Positions 9,317-18,705 of a DNA stretch of 64,000 bases are shown here, piece after piece; the first letter of the stretch is position 1, and the number at the start of each line of letters is the position of its first letter. The stretch lies in NCBI RefSeq assembly GCF_041820985.1, contig NZ_JBGUAU010000002.1:62001-126000 (forward strand). Direction: 5' to 3'. The stretch comes from Evansella sp041820985 (GTDB taxonomy: Bacteria > Bacillota > Bacilli > Bacillales > Salisediminibacteriaceae). Below the pieces are notes generated by a model that was not told the DNA's origin, searched no databases, and was given only the letters and a program-made list of their open reading frames with translations. Made by a program: the position numbers and the translations under genes.

Positions 9317-10174
9317 ATGGAGAATATTAATAACATGAATTATGGAAGGGATTATAAGTTTATACCTGCCACATCCGTAGGCAGTGGAGTAGGTATAGAG
9401 GTAGCTCCTAACATATACAGCTATACGGTACAGATTGTAAACATTTGCTTAGTAGGTGACAAAAATAACTTTGTTTTAGTGGATGCGGGTATGCCTAGAT
9501 CTGCCGAAGAAATTATTAAGATGACAGAAGATCGCTTCGGAGAAAAAAGTAAACCTAGTGCTATCATTTTAACGCATGGCCATTTTGATCATGTTGGGGC
9601 AATCATAGAGTTAATAGATCATTGGGAAGTTCCTGTATACGCACACGAGGAAGAACTTCCTTTTTTAACAGGTGCAAGGAAGTATCCAGAGCCAGACCCT
9701 ACCGTAGAAGGGGGGCTAGTTGCAAAAATATCCCCTCTATTTCCGAACGAACCTATCAATATAAGTATGCATGTAAAGGCCCTCCCTAAGGATCAGTCTG
9801 TTCCCTATATGATGGGGTGGAAGTGGATTCATACTCCGGGTCATACACCCGGTCATGTTTCTCTATTCCGGGAAGAAGATCGAGCCCTTATTGCTGGTGA
9901 TGCATTTGTTACTGTAAAACAAGAGTCACTTTATAAAGTAGTGACGCAACAACAGGAGATAAGTGGACCTCCAAGGTATTTAACTGCTGATTGGAACAGG
10001 GCGTGGGAATCTGTAAAAACACTTCAATCGTTGTATCCAGACACTGCTGTAACTGGACATGGTTTACCGATGACAGGAGAGTTGTTAACGGAGAGCCTAG
10101 AAAAGCTCGTGACGAATTTTGAGGATATTGCCATCCCTGATTATGGGAAATACGTTAATAAAAGAAAACATTAA
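9317..10174 (+). CDS. MBL-fold metallo-hydrolase
   Basis: A 285-residue metallo-beta-lactamase-fold protein. It has the metal motif LTHGHFDHVGA (HxHxDH), a later His in HTPGHTPGHVSLF, an Asp in IAGDAF and a final His in AVTGHGLPM. Such soluble hydrolases act on thioesters, phosphodiesters or lactones; the substrate is not predictable. It occupies roughly the place of B. subtilis yqjP but on its own. The ATG at 9317 follows AAAAGAGGATTCCC. Confidence 0.8.
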   Translation: MENINNMNYGRDYKFIPATSVGSGVGIEVAPNIYSYTVQIVNICLVGDKNNFVLVDAGMPRSAEEIIKMTEDRFGEKSKPSAIILTHGHFDHVGAIIELIDHWEVPVYAHEEELPFLTGARKYPEPDPTVEGGLVAKISPLFPNEPINISMHVKALPKDQSVPYMMGWKWIHTPGHTPGHVSLFREEDRALIAGDAFVTVKQESLYKVVTQQQEISGPPRYLTADWNRAWESVKTLQSLYPDTAVTGHGLPMTGELLTESLEKLVTNFEDIAIPDYGKYVNKRKH

Positions 10175-10294
10175 AAAGTAGAAGAGAGGGTGTATCATTT
10201 GGTGCGCCTTTCTTTATAATATAAATTCCAAGCGATTTACACTTCTTAGTCTGATCCAAACGAACAAAAAATTAGGGAAGTAATATACTTCCAG

Positions 10295-10323
10295 TTGATA
10301 AACGAAAACTGTTTGCATATAAT
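10295..10323 (+). promoter_or_regulatory. Sigma-A promoter of uvrX
   Basis: TTGATA (10295-10300), a 17-base spacer and a perfect TATAAT (10318-10323), with the LexA box immediately downstream, around the expected transcription start. Confidence 0.8.
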
Positions 10324-10334
10324 ATCCTTACAAG

Positions 10335-10348
10335 GGAACAAATGTTCT
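10335..10348 (+). promoter_or_regulatory. LexA (SOS) operator of uvrX
   Basis: GGAACAAATGTTCT contains the full Bacillus LexA core GAAC-N4-GTTC. It sits 11 bases after the -10 box, where a bound repressor would block transcription of the translesion polymerase gene. Confidence 0.85.
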
Positions 10349-10362
10349 GTGGAGGGGTAAGG

Positions 10363-11631
10363 GTGGAAGAGAATTATGATACGATACCAAAACGTACGAT
10401 TTTATGTATTGATATGAAAAGCTTTTATGCAAGCTGTGCAGCTGTCTCCTTAGGACTGAATCCACTGACATGTCATTTAGCGGTAGTAGGGGATAAAAAT
10501 CGCCAAGGAAGTGTCATCTTAGCAGCAACTCCCGCATTGAAAAAAGATTTTGGCATTAAAACAGGTAATCGTCTTTTTGAAGTTCCAAATGACCCAAGAA
10601 TTACGCTAGTAAATGCTACAATGGCTACGTATTTAAATGTTTCTGTGCAAGTGACAGAATTGTTTCATCAATATGTTCCGTTACATGCAATTCATACGTA
10701 TAGTGTAGACGAAAGCTTTTTAGACATTCGAGGAACCGAGCGTCTCTGGGGAAATGAATGGGAGTTAGCCAAGAAAATTCAAGATGACTTATATAAACGT
10801 TTTGGGCTTTCTTGTGCAATTGGTATAGGTCCTAACATGTTGTTATCAAAGGTTTGTCTTGATTTGGACGCAAAAAAGACAGGGTCCAGCATAGCAAAAT
10901 GGACCTATGAGGATGTGAAAACAAAGTTGTGGTCGGTTACTCCATTGCAAAAAATGTGGGGGATAGGTTCAAGGGTGGAGAAACGTCTACATCGAATGGG
11001 GATTTTCTCTATAGGGCAGTTAGCCAATTATCCTTTACATAGTTTGGAGAAGACGTTTGGTGTCATGGGAAACCAGTTATATTATCATGCATGGGGAATT
11101 GATTTTTCAGAAGTTGGAGCTCCCATTTTAAGCGGGCAAATCAGTTATGGGAAAAGCCAAATTCTGTTCCAAGACTATGACGATGAAGTGAAGATAAAGC
11201 GAGTTATTTTAGAGATGTGTGAAGAGGTAGCGGCGAGAGCAAGAAAAGAAAAACGGGCAGGACAAACAATATGTCTCGGTATCGGTTATAGTAAGTCTGC
11301 AACTAATGGTGGTTTTTCTCGTCAACTTACTATTGAAGAACCAACAAACATTACAATAGAAATGTATGAAGCATGCTTACAACTTTTTGATCAACATTAC
11401 GACGGAAACGTTGTACGACGAATTTCTGTAGCTCTCGCTAATATATATGGCGATGATTGCATGCAGCTTAATTTGTTTAATGAAACTCGTCCAAAGCAAC
11501 GAGCGCTTGGATATGTAATGGATGCTATTCGAAGAAAACACGGAGCAAATGCTATATTACGAGCTGTTTCCTATGCAGAAGGTGGTACCGCAAGACACAG
11601 AAATACTCTAGTGGGTGGACATAAAAAATAA
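10363..11631 (+). CDS. uvrX: Y-family translesion DNA polymerase UvrX/YqjW (PolY2-like)
   Basis: A Y-family polymerase of 422 residues. CIDMKSFYASCAA holds the first metal Asp and the steric-gate region, and YSVDESFLDI holds the SxDE catalytic pair. IGIGPNMLLSKVCLDLDAKK is the usual follow-on, and HhH-like MWGIGSRVEKRL lies in the thumb. It belongs to the UvrX/YqjW branch, induced by DNA damage. The GTG at 10363 is chosen because GGAGG lies 7 bases upstream; a longer frame from 10342 would begin inside the LexA operator. Strongly SOS-controlled by the promoter and operator just upstream. Confidence 0.9.
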   Translation: MEENYDTIPKRTILCIDMKSFYASCAAVSLGLNPLTCHLAVVGDKNRQGSVILAATPALKKDFGIKTGNRLFEVPNDPRITLVNATMATYLNVSVQVTELFHQYVPLHAIHTYSVDESFLDIRGTERLWGNEWELAKKIQDDLYKRFGLSCAIGIGPNMLLSKVCLDLDAKKTGSSIAKWTYEDVKTKLWSVTPLQKMWGIGSRVEKRLHRMGIFSIGQLANYPLHSLEKTFGVMGNQLYYHAWGIDFSEVGAPILSGQISYGKSQILFQDYDDEVKIKRVILEMCEEVAARARKEKRAGQTICLGIGYSKSATNGGFSRQLTIEEPTNITIEMYEACLQLFDQHYDGNVVRRISVALANIYGDDCMQLNLFNETRPKQRALGYVMDAIRRKHGANAILRAVSYAEGGTARHRNTLVGGHKK

Positions 11632-11671
11632 GGCTGTGTCAAAGGTCGTTTTTTCCTTTAACACAGCCTTT
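11630..11671 (+). terminator. uvrX terminator
   Basis: AAGGCTGTGT...AAAGG paired with CCTTT.ACACAGCCTT, overlapping the stop codon region and ending in TT. Confidence 0.75.
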
Positions 11672-11702
11672 AAGGCAATGAAAAGCCTCCGTGTTATTTG
11701 AT

Positions 11703-12056
11703 TTAATACTCATCTTCAGTATCTATATCTACAGTAATATTTGTAATATCGCTTAACTGGAGCGTCGTTCTTTCTGAATGATACATGTCTTCTATTGTTA
11801 TAGTCCGTTGGAGTTGATTAATTCGTTGAATAAATCCAGTAAAACAATTCTCTATTCCATTTGATATTGTTGTAATGGAAAGACTAATCTCTTGATGGTA
11901 CGCTTCGGATAATAGTCTACTCCACTCATCAAGAAGTTGACTGTCGATTGATGGCTTCCTCTTTTTTTGATGGTTTTCGGCTAATTTCTTTAATTGATGT
12001 ACATGTTCTGGGAGCATCATGGATGTCCATTTTATTGCACCACGATCACGATTCAC
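11703..12056 (-). CDS. YolD-like family protein (YqjX-like)
   Basis: A 117-residue protein starting NRDRGAIKWTSMMLPEHVHQLKKL, the diagnostic opening of YolD-like proteins, which accompany UvrX/PolY polymerases and are SOS-induced. In B. subtilis yqjX follows yqjW in the same direction; here it is convergent with the polymerase gene and has its own LexA box. I choose the GTG at 12056, 8 bases after a GAGG, since the GTG at 12065 touches that ribosome site. The biochemical role is not settled; a partner of the Y-family polymerase is the usual suggestion. Confidence 0.85.
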   Translation of the reverse strand: MNRDRGAIKWTSMMLPEHVHQLKKLAENHQKKRKPSIDSQLLDEWSRLLSEAYHQEISLSITTISNGIENCFTGFIQRINQLQRTITIEDMYHSERTTLQLSDITNITVDIDTEDEY

Positions 12057-12082
12057 TCGTGTCACCTCACTTCAAAGTATAG

Positions 12083-12094
12083 GAACGTACGTTC
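12083..12094 (-). promoter_or_regulatory. LexA (SOS) operator of the yolD-like gene
   Basis: GAACGTACGTTC, a fully palindromic GAAC-N4-GTTC, lies 27 bases before the yolD-like start. On the - strand TTGTTT-N18-TATTAT just upstream is a plausible promoter overlapped by this site. Confidence 0.8.
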
Positions 12095-12282
12095 TTATAA
12101 TAACACGAATATACGATAAAAAACAAGGTGGTAATAATAGCTATGTTTTTTACGAAAATGTAAAATAATAGTCACAATTTCTTTACCCAATAGTGTCGGA
12201 TACAGTGTAGTATTAGTGCTGTAATAAAAAGTGTGACAGAGAAATTCTCACACGGAATTAATGACAAAAAGGGGCGCTGGCC

Positions 12283-12570
12283 ATGATTGTTAAAGACTTA
12301 GTGGAAACAAGGGAACTGATGATAGAAGAGATGAAAGAGAATGTAGTTGTTGTGTACGAACGATTTGACAATATTGATTGTCATTGTGAAGGAAACAACG
12401 TGGAGCAAGTAGAATGTGAGCCAGAAGAAGTTGTACAAATTTTAGTAGGTTGCTCTGAGGATTCCTTAACAAATTATAAAACCTTCGAAGTAGGGGAAAA
12501 ATATTCATCTGTGGATGAAATTTTAGAAAATATTAGAAAAAATTATAGTGACTTATTAAAAAGCAGATAG
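12283..12570 (+). CDS. Hypothetical protein, 95 residues
   Basis: Not recognised. It is a small acidic soluble protein with no signal peptide or membrane helix. It contains four Cys, two of them in DCHCEG, with further single Cys in VECEPEE and VGCSED. Coding is supported by an AGGGGCG ribosome site 7 bases before the ATG and a strong terminator right after the stop. It is a single gene between the yolD-like gene and the phosphatase gene. Confidence 0.6.
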   Translation: MIVKDLVETRELMIEEMKENVVVVYERFDNIDCHCEGNNVEQVECEPEEVVQILVGCSEDSLTNYKTFEVGEKYSSVDEILENIRKNYSDLLKSR

Positions 12571-12581
12571 AAGTAAAAGGG

Positions 12582-12625
12582 AGACTGTGGTATGGTCAAG
12601 GAACCAATACTATAGTCTTTTTTTT
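12582..12625 (+). terminator. Terminator of the 95-residue gene
   Basis: AGACTGTGGTAT paired with ATACTATAGTCT, followed by eight T. Confidence 0.85.
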
Positions 12626-12793
12626 ATGATAAGGAAGTATAAATTTCTATTCACTTAACGATCAGGAGGGATCGTCAAGTTGAAGGTAAATTTGTTCTTT
12701 TATATGAAAAGTATAATTAGGAAATGGTGTATTTCATGAAGTGATAAGCTATAATAAATAGAACAGTTTACATGTGCTAAAGGAGAGAGAGTT

Positions 12794-13273
12794 GTGATTA
12801 GAGTTTTATTTGTGTGTTTAGGAAATATTTGTCGTTCCCCAATGGCAGAAGCAATTTTTCGTGACAAGGTAAAGAAAGCAGGTTTAGAGACTGAAATTGA
12901 AGTTGATTCCGCTGGTACTGGAGATTGGCATATTGGTAATCCACCTCATGAAGGAACAATAGCGATTTTAGACCGAAACAATGTTAAACATACAGGAATT
13001 ACAGCGAGACAAGTAAAGTCAAAAGATTTAACAGATTATGATTTTATTATTGGAATGGATGCCTCCAATATTGGAAATATAGATAAACTAAAAGTAAAAG
13101 GCACAACAGAAACAGGAGAGATATCACGCCTATTAGACTTCACTCCTGAAAAAGCTGTTGCAGATGTACCAGACCCATATTTCACTGGCAATTTTGATGA
13201 AGTATACGACTTAATAAACGACGCATGCGAAAAACTATTCGTACATATTCTTGAAAACAAAAAAGTTAAGTAA
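12794..13273 (+). CDS. Low-molecular-weight protein-tyrosine phosphatase (YfkJ-like)
   Basis: A 159-residue LMW-PTP that removes phosphate from phosphotyrosine (or phosphoarginine in some relatives). The P-loop VCLGNICRSPMAEAIF begins at Cys8 with Arg14 (CX5R). DSAGTGDWHIG follows, and the general-acid Asp is in VPDPYFTGNFDEVYDLI. The loop and the WHIG segment are closer to YfkJ than to YwlE. It starts at a GTG with AAAGGAGAGAGAG upstream. Confidence 0.9.
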   Translation: MIRVLFVCLGNICRSPMAEAIFRDKVKKAGLETEIEVDSAGTGDWHIGNPPHEGTIAILDRNNVKHTGITARQVKSKDLTDYDFIIGMDASNIGNIDKLKVKGTTETGEISRLLDFTPEKAVADVPDPYFTGNFDEVYDLINDACEKLFVHILENKKVK

Positions 13274-13319
13274 GGAATATGAATTTACACCTGGTTCGGT
13301 ATACAAATAATATCATCAT

Positions 13320-13350
13320 AAGACCAATTCACACAGAGTTGGTCTTTTTA
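13320..13350 (+). terminator. LMW-PTP terminator
   Basis: AAGACCAA / TTGGTCTT stem with an 11-nt loop and a T run. Confidence 0.8.
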
Positions 13351-13380
13351 GTTTTATTCTAAAGGCTCTTCACTTTATAT

Positions 13381-13570
13381 GGAATGAGCGGAGGTTCACG
13401 AACTCAGTACGGGCGAGACACCGTAGCGACGGGAGCCAGGATGGCGACATGACGCCGTTGCCCACAGGAAAGGGAGTGGGCAGTAGTGAATGGAATAGAA
13501 ACCAACAATATTAGGAATACTAGATAAGTTAACCACCAATTGAGATTACGTATTTTCAGGGGAGACCTAC
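13381..13570 (+). repeat. Dispersed MITE-like repeat, copy A
   Basis: This stretch fills most of the 425-base gap before asnB and is non-coding. It shares with the other copies GAATGAGCG at the left, CCCACAGGAAAGG in the middle, CGAATGGAATACAAACCAAC-like sequence, and the right end CGTATTTTCAGGG (13549-13561). The left TGAAAATACG end seen in copies B and C is missing, so it is 5' truncated or diverged. Confidence 0.75.
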
Positions 13571-13698
13571 TAAAACGTAACAAAAATGTTTTTCTAATTG
13601 AAAGCGTAAACATAGGCACATAGGACAAACGCTTGTGAATAGCATGGTAAAGAGGAGAAATACAGGAAGGAAATTTTAATGAAAAGAGGGATTCGTCC

Positions 13699-15546
13699 AT
13701 GTGCGGAATCACTGGTTGGGTAGATTTCCATCGCCCTTTAAAAAATGAACATACAACGATTGAAAACATGGCCAAAACACTCAACCGAAGAGGTCCAGAT
13801 ATGGAAAATATTTGGATGGAAAATAAAGTAGCCTTCGGGCACGCTAGACTCATAGTAGTTGACCCAAAAGGTGGAGGTCAACCAATGACGCGAGAACACG
13901 ATGGAAAGAAATATACGATTTGCTATAACGGAGAACTCTATAATACAGAGGATATAAGGCAAGAATTACTTCAAAAAGGATATACATTTCAATCACATTC
14001 TGATACCGAAGTACTTCTTGTTTCCTACATTCACTGGCGAGAAGCTTGTGTAGATAAATTAAACGGCATTTATGCCTTTGCTATTTGGGATGAAGAAAAG
14101 GACCAAGTGTTTTTAGTTAGAGATAGATTAGGAGTGAAACCACTATTTTTTTATAAGCATGGCGAAGGCTTGTTATTTGGTTCAGAGATGAAGGCAATTT
14201 TAGAACACCCTGAAGTAAAAGCAGAGATAAGTGAGGATGGGTTACGCGAGGTTTTCGGACTGAGTCCTTCAAGAACTCCAGGCCATGGAGTTTACGAAGG
14301 GATGGAGGAGCTACGCCCAGCTCATTGGATGCGAGTATCTAATGATGGAATAGAAATGAGACGTTACTGGCAAGTGGAAAGCAAGGTGCATACTGATTCG
14401 TTAGAAGAAACTGCAGAAACAGTAAGATCACTGTTTATAGATACTGTTCAAAGACAGTTGGTTGCTGATGTACCAGTTTGTACATTTCTTTCTGGCGGAG
14501 TAGACTCTAGTGCCATAACAGCAGTAGCATCGGATTATTTTGAAAAGAAAGATAGAGGAATGTTAAAAACATATTCCATCGATTATGAAGAAAATGATCA
14601 GTATTTTAAGGCAAGTAAATTCCAACCGAATTCTGACGGACATTGGATAGAAAAAATGCGTACACAATTTCAAACAGAACACCATCCGTGTGTAATCACA
14701 AATAACGATCTATATGATTACTTGATAAATGCGGTGAGATCAAGAGACCTTCCTGGTATGGCTGATATTGATTCTTCACTGCTTTGGTTCTGCGAAGAAA
14801 TTAAAAAGGATGTTACGGTAGGACTATCGGGAGAATGCGCGGACGAAATCTTTGGAGGATACCCATGGTTCCATGATGAAGATATGATGAATCAGCCAAT
14901 CTTTCCATGGATGAGCTCGGTTTCAGAGCGTCAATCCATGTTGGTACCAAAATGGAAGGACCGCCTTCAATTATCTGATTATGTAAAAATGAGGTACGAA
15001 GAAACGTTATCAGAAGTTCCTACTCTTGATGGAGAAACCGGAATTGATAAAAAGCGACGTGAGATGTTTTATGTAAATATGATTTGGTTTATGACAACAT
15101 TACTTGACAGGAAAGATCGTATGAGTATGGCTGCTAGTTTGGAAGTTCGAGTTCCATTTGCTGACCACCGCTTAGTAGAATATGTTTGGAATATCCCATG
15201 GGATATGAAAATGCATGAAGGTAGAGAAAAAGGCATTTTGAGAAAAGCATTAGAAGGGATTTTACCTGATGAAGTGCTATATCGTAAAAAGAGCCCATAC
15301 CCTAAAACACACCATCCTGTTTATACAAAACTTGTCACGAACGGTTTAAAAGAAATCATTGATAAAGGAGATTCTCCCTTATTTGAGTTTTTTGATAAAA
15401 ATGCTTTGCAACAACTTGTGGAGACAAAGGGTGAATCGTTTAAAAGACCTTACTTTGGTCAGTTAATGACGGGACCGCAATTAATCGCACATTTAATTCA
15501 AGTTCATACGTGGTTGACAGAGTATAATATAAATGTAAAAGAGTAA
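13699..15546 (+). CDS. asnB: Asparagine synthase (glutamine-hydrolysing)
   Basis: A 615-residue class II glutamine amidotransferase. It begins MCGITGW, so Cys2 is the glutaminase nucleophile once Met is removed. RRGPD, YNGELYN and SDTEVLL bind glutamine. The synthetase domain has the ATP loop FLSGGVDSSAI near residue 265 and VGLSGECADEIFGGYPWF. It converts aspartate, glutamine and ATP to asparagine. The length and single-gene setting resemble B. subtilis AsnO more than AsnH, but the paralog cannot be fixed. AAAGAGGG lies 9 bases before the ATG. Confidence 0.92.
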   Translation: MCGITGWVDFHRPLKNEHTTIENMAKTLNRRGPDMENIWMENKVAFGHARLIVVDPKGGGQPMTREHDGKKYTICYNGELYNTEDIRQELLQKGYTFQSHSDTEVLLVSYIHWREACVDKLNGIYAFAIWDEEKDQVFLVRDRLGVKPLFFYKHGEGLLFGSEMKAILEHPEVKAEISEDGLREVFGLSPSRTPGHGVYEGMEELRPAHWMRVSNDGIEMRRYWQVESKVHTDSLEETAETVRSLFIDTVQRQLVADVPVCTFLSGGVDSSAITAVASDYFEKKDRGMLKTYSIDYEENDQYFKASKFQPNSDGHWIEKMRTQFQTEHHPCVITNNDLYDYLINAVRSRDLPGMADIDSSLLWFCEEIKKDVTVGLSGECADEIFGGYPWFHDEDMMNQPIFPWMSSVSERQSMLVPKWKDRLQLSDYVKMRYEETLSEVPTLDGETGIDKKRREMFYVNMIWFMTTLLDRKDRMSMAASLEVRVPFADHRLVEYVWNIPWDMKMHEGREKGILRKALEGILPDEVLYRKKSPYPKTHHPVYTKLVTNGLKEIIDKGDSPLFEFFDKNALQQLVETKGESFKRPYFGQLMTGPQLIAHLIQVHTWLTEYNINVKE

Positions 15547-15554
15547 AAAAATAC

Positions 15555-15592
15555 ACCAAGATTCCTAGAGTAGGGGAGTCTTGGTTTTTTTC
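15555..15592 (+). terminator. asnB terminator
   Basis: ACCAAGATTCC paired with GGAGTCTTGGT, then eight T. Confidence 0.9.
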
Positions 15593-15674
15593 TTAGATTT
15601 TCTGTATGATTGTTTATAGGTATGAAGTATCTATAAGGGTATAGTTAGGAAACTACTGTATGAGGTGAAGCCAG

Positions 15675-16418
15675 ATGGATAAATGGAAAGACAAAGTGAT
15701 TTTAGTAACCGGTGCAGCAAATGGAATTGGTAAAGCGATCGCCGAAGGGTACGCAAAATCTGATAGTATTGTATACATAGTTGATATCGATGAAAAAAAT
15801 GGGGCGAAGCTTCAAAGCAAATGGAGAGCGAAAGGGAAAAGGGTAACATTTCTAAAGGGAGACGTCTCTAAAGATAATGATGTTAAAAAAATAGTGGATA
15901 TCATTAAAAAAGAGCAGAATGAACTCCATGTATTAATAAATAATGCGGGAATTTCCAAATTTACCTCCATAGACAAATTAGAATTTGAGGAATGGGAAAG
16001 AATTCTCCATACCAATGTAACGAGTGTATTTTTGTTCTCCAAATATTGTTCTAGCTTGTTAGAAAATAGAGGTGCTATTGTAAATATCGCATCTACACGT
16101 GCAATCATGTCCGAGCCACATTCAGAAGCATATGCTGCGTCAAAAGGTGGTATTGTTGCCCTGACTCACGCATTAGCCGCAAGTTTTACAGATAAGAAGA
16201 TACGAGTAAACTCTATAAGTCCTGGATGGATTGAAACAGGGAAATATGAAGAACTTCGTAATGCGGATCATGAACAACATTTTTCCAAACGGGTAGGGAA
16301 TCCCGAGGATATTGTGCGAGCATGTTTTTTCTTGTCAGACCCTGAAAATGATTTTATATCAGGAGAAAATCTTGTTATTGATGGTGGAATGACTAGGAAA
16401 ATGATTTATAAACATTAA
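15675..16418 (+). CDS. SDR-family oxidoreductase (FabG-like)
   Basis: A 247-residue classical SDR with TGAANGIG at the N-terminus, GDVS, NNAG at residue 92, NIAS, YAASKGG with the catalytic Tyr-Lys, and the C-terminal ISGENLVIDGGM segment common to FabG-like enzymes. Asp in YIVDID after beta-2 favours NAD(H). The substrate is unknown, and no neighbouring pathway gene points to one. GAGGTGAAGCCAG precedes the ATG. Confidence 0.85.
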   Translation: MDKWKDKVILVTGAANGIGKAIAEGYAKSDSIVYIVDIDEKNGAKLQSKWRAKGKRVTFLKGDVSKDNDVKKIVDIIKKEQNELHVLINNAGISKFTSIDKLEFEEWERILHTNVTSVFLFSKYCSSLLENRGAIVNIASTRAIMSEPHSEAYAASKGGIVALTHALAASFTDKKIRVNSISPGWIETGKYEELRNADHEQHFSKRVGNPEDIVRACFFLSDPENDFISGENLVIDGGMTRKMIYKH

Positions 16419-16457
16419 AAAGAGAGCGACCTACAGGTAAAACTTGGGTCGCCCTCT
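16416..16457 (-). terminator. Terminator of the NCS2 permease gene
   Basis: AGAGGGCGACCC and GGTCGCTCTCT form an 11-bp stem that on the - strand runs into TTTTTAATG. It sits between the convergent SDR and permease genes. Confidence 0.8.
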
Positions 16458-16466
16458 ACAATGCAA

Positions 16467-17984
16467 TTATGCTGCTTCTGCACTGTCTTTTGTTTTCTCT
16501 TCCTGTGCTACTTTTACATCTTTCAACCAATAAGCTCCGAAGAATAAAGCAATTAAGGTGTAGCCAATAGCATATTCTGTAGCAGCTCCGAATTGTAACG
16601 AAGGAGCATGCATTAATCCTACAAAGCTTAAAAACGCAGCAACAAGAGAAAAAATGGCTGCTTTATGGAATTGTTGATCGATGATAAATACAGTGATTGC
16701 CCCTAATAGTATTGCAGTAAACATGGCACCTTGTCCTAGCGGAACAATACCTGATGACAGATTTGCAATCATTTCCGGATTGTTTCCATTAAATCGAGTC
16801 ATTAAATAGTTTGCGAAATATGGAAGCATGGCAATAGCAACAGCAATATAATACTTCTTATCATTTGTTGAGAACGCAGAAGCGACCATAGAGGTACCTA
16901 CGTATACTAATATTGGTGCAACAACCGCAACCGGGATAATTGCAGATAAAGCAGCAATAACACCAAACATTGCAGCAAAGAAGAAGACTACAGCATTTAA
17001 AATACTATATCCACGACCAGCCCCCATGTATTTAGATCCTACAGAAGCAATATAAACGGTAGTTGGGAACATACCACCAAACACTGCTCCTAACATCGTA
17101 CCAACACCGTCAACAGCTTGACATTCACGAACATCATAGGAATCACCTTCTGCAGACATTGCTTCTACATTGTTCATTGTTTCCACAGCGTTATAAATAG
17201 TAATAGGTAAGATGACAGCTAATAGTGCGATCATTGCACCAAATAAATACGTAAAGCCTTCAAACACAGCTAATGACGGTAGTAGTGGATAGAAACCAAG
17301 ATTACTAAATCCTTCACCAATAGCAGCTACATCGGCATATCCCAGTCCAAAAGCTAATATTGTTCCAATAACAATAGCAAATAAGGAAGCGGGAATTTTA
17401 AATGGTAAAGATATTTTTCCAACAATACCTACTAAAATGACAGCTAAAACAAATAGACCAACAATTGGCATTTCTAACGTTTTGAATAACATCTCTCCAG
17501 CAATAAATGCTAGTGCAACCCCTGCAAGAGCACCAAGCATAGCTGCTCTAGGTAAGTTACGTTGAATCCACTTTCCAGTAAAACTAGCTAATACTTCAAT
17601 TAAACCGCTTATAAATGCTGCAGCTAAAGCAATTCTCCAGGCTAATTCAGGGTCTTCAGTAAATACATTTGCAGGTACTAATACCCCGAACAAGAAGATA
17701 AACATCACTGGAGTACTAATTCCATAAGATAGAGCTGTAACATTTGCTCTATTTTCCTTTTTCGCTAATCGATTTGCCATCCAAGCATAATAAAGGTTTC
17801 CGAAGATTACGGCTACAGCAGCTCCTGGAATAACCTTACCGAATACAATACTTGCAGGGAAACCTAATCCTAACATTGTAACAGTTATAATTACGAAATT
17901 AGCTAAATTGTTTTGGAAAAGAGCAAAGAATGCATCCGTATCTTCTTTTTTGAACCAAGGATAGTGAACAGTTTTTTCAGACAT
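16467..17984 (-). CDS. NCS2-family purine/xanthine-uracil permease
   Basis: A 505-residue integral membrane protein with about 12-14 hydrophobic helices. It shows NCS2-type segments such as NVTALSYGISTPVMFIFLFG near the first repeat and NAVETMNNVEAMSAEGDSYDVRECQAVDGVGTM-region sequence with the conserved Asn/Glu site. It lies 67 bases after xpt in the same direction, behind one guanine riboswitch, so a purine base is the likely substrate. It differs from B. subtilis PbuX (438 residues), so substrate identity is inferred from context. AAAAGGAG precedes the ATG. Confidence 0.82.
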   Translation of the reverse strand: MSEKTVHYPWFKKEDTDAFFALFQNNLANFVIITVTMLGLGFPASIVFGKVIPGAAVAVIFGNLYYAWMANRLAKKENRANVTALSYGISTPVMFIFLFGVLVPANVFTEDPELAWRIALAAAFISGLIEVLASFTGKWIQRNLPRAAMLGALAGVALAFIAGEMLFKTLEMPIVGLFVLAVILVGIVGKISLPFKIPASLFAIVIGTILAFGLGYADVAAIGEGFSNLGFYPLLPSLAVFEGFTYLFGAMIALLAVILPITIYNAVETMNNVEAMSAEGDSYDVRECQAVDGVGTMLGAVFGGMFPTTVYIASVGSKYMGAGRGYSILNAVVFFFAAMFGVIAALSAIIPVAVVAPILVYVGTSMVASAFSTNDKKYYIAVAIAMLPYFANYLMTRFNGNNPEMIANLSSGIVPLGQGAMFTAILLGAITVFIIDQQFHKAAIFSLVAAFLSFVGLMHAPSLQFGAATEYAIGYTLIALFFGAYWLKDVKVAQEEKTKDSAEAA

Positions 17985-18051
17985 AGTATGTTTCTCCTTT
18001 TAGGTAAAGTACCTATTAATATTTATTGGTTTTTGAAAAAATTAATAGTAA

Positions 18052-18654
18052 TCAATGTTTAAATGTATAATTCTCCGTTGTATCTTGTACAAAGGAGACC
18101 TTATTCTCTTCAAGGGATGAAATCCTTGCTAACGATTCTACACGATACCCATTTTTTTCTAAGTTTTCTCTTCCTGGTTGGAAAGACTTTTCAATAACAA
18201 TTCCAATTCCTGCAACGGATGCACCTGATTGATTTACAATATCAATTAGGCCTAAAGCAGCTTGGCCATTTGCAAGAAAATCATCAATAATTAATATATT
18301 GTCTGATCCAGATATCAAATCTTTCGAAATGGATATTTCACTACTTTGCTGTTTTGTAAAAGAATAGACGTTTGCACTATATAGATGGTCAATCATAGTT
18401 AGAGATTTTCGTTTTCTAGCAAAAACTATCTCGCAATCTAGTGATAAAGCGGTCATAAGTGCGGGAGCAATTCCAGATGACTCTAATGTAACTATTTTTG
18501 TAACATTATCTTTTTTGAAGCGCTCGGCAAATTCTTTTCCGATTTCCACCATTAATTTAGGATCGATACCATGATTTAGGAAGGTATCCACTTTCAAAAC
18601 ACCATCGGATAGTACTGTTCCAAATTGTTGAATATAATTTTCTAATAATTTCAT
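18052..18654 (-). CDS. xpt: Xanthine phosphoribosyltransferase
   Basis: A 200-residue type I phosphoribosyltransferase converting xanthine and PRPP to XMP. The front is LSDGVLKVDTFLNHGIDPKLM, as in B. subtilis Xpt, then VTLESSGIAPALM, VFARKRKS and the PRPP loop ILIIDDFLANGQAALGL. Two ATGs are in frame: 18660 is only 3 bases from AGGAGG, while 18654 is 9 bases away and gives the same N-terminal length as B. subtilis Xpt, so I use 18654. Expression is controlled by the guanine riboswitch upstream. Confidence 0.93.
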   Translation of the reverse strand: MKLLENYIQQFGTVLSDGVLKVDTFLNHGIDPKLMVEIGKEFAERFKKDNVTKIVTLESSGIAPALMTALSLDCEIVFARKRKSLTMIDHLYSANVYSFTKQQSSEISISKDLISGSDNILIIDDFLANGQAALGLIDIVNQSGASVAGIGIVIEKSFQPGRENLEKNGYRVESLARISSLEENKVSFVQDTTENYTFKH

Positions 18655-18705
18655 TTTCATTTTCCTCCTTAACAGAAGTTATATTAAAATAATAGGATGA
18701 AACAA

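Noticed and set aside
13404..13853. 149-codon - strand frame before and into asnB
   Set aside because: It overlaps the asnB start and repeat copy A in antisense and has no ribosome site; a shadow of the real gene.
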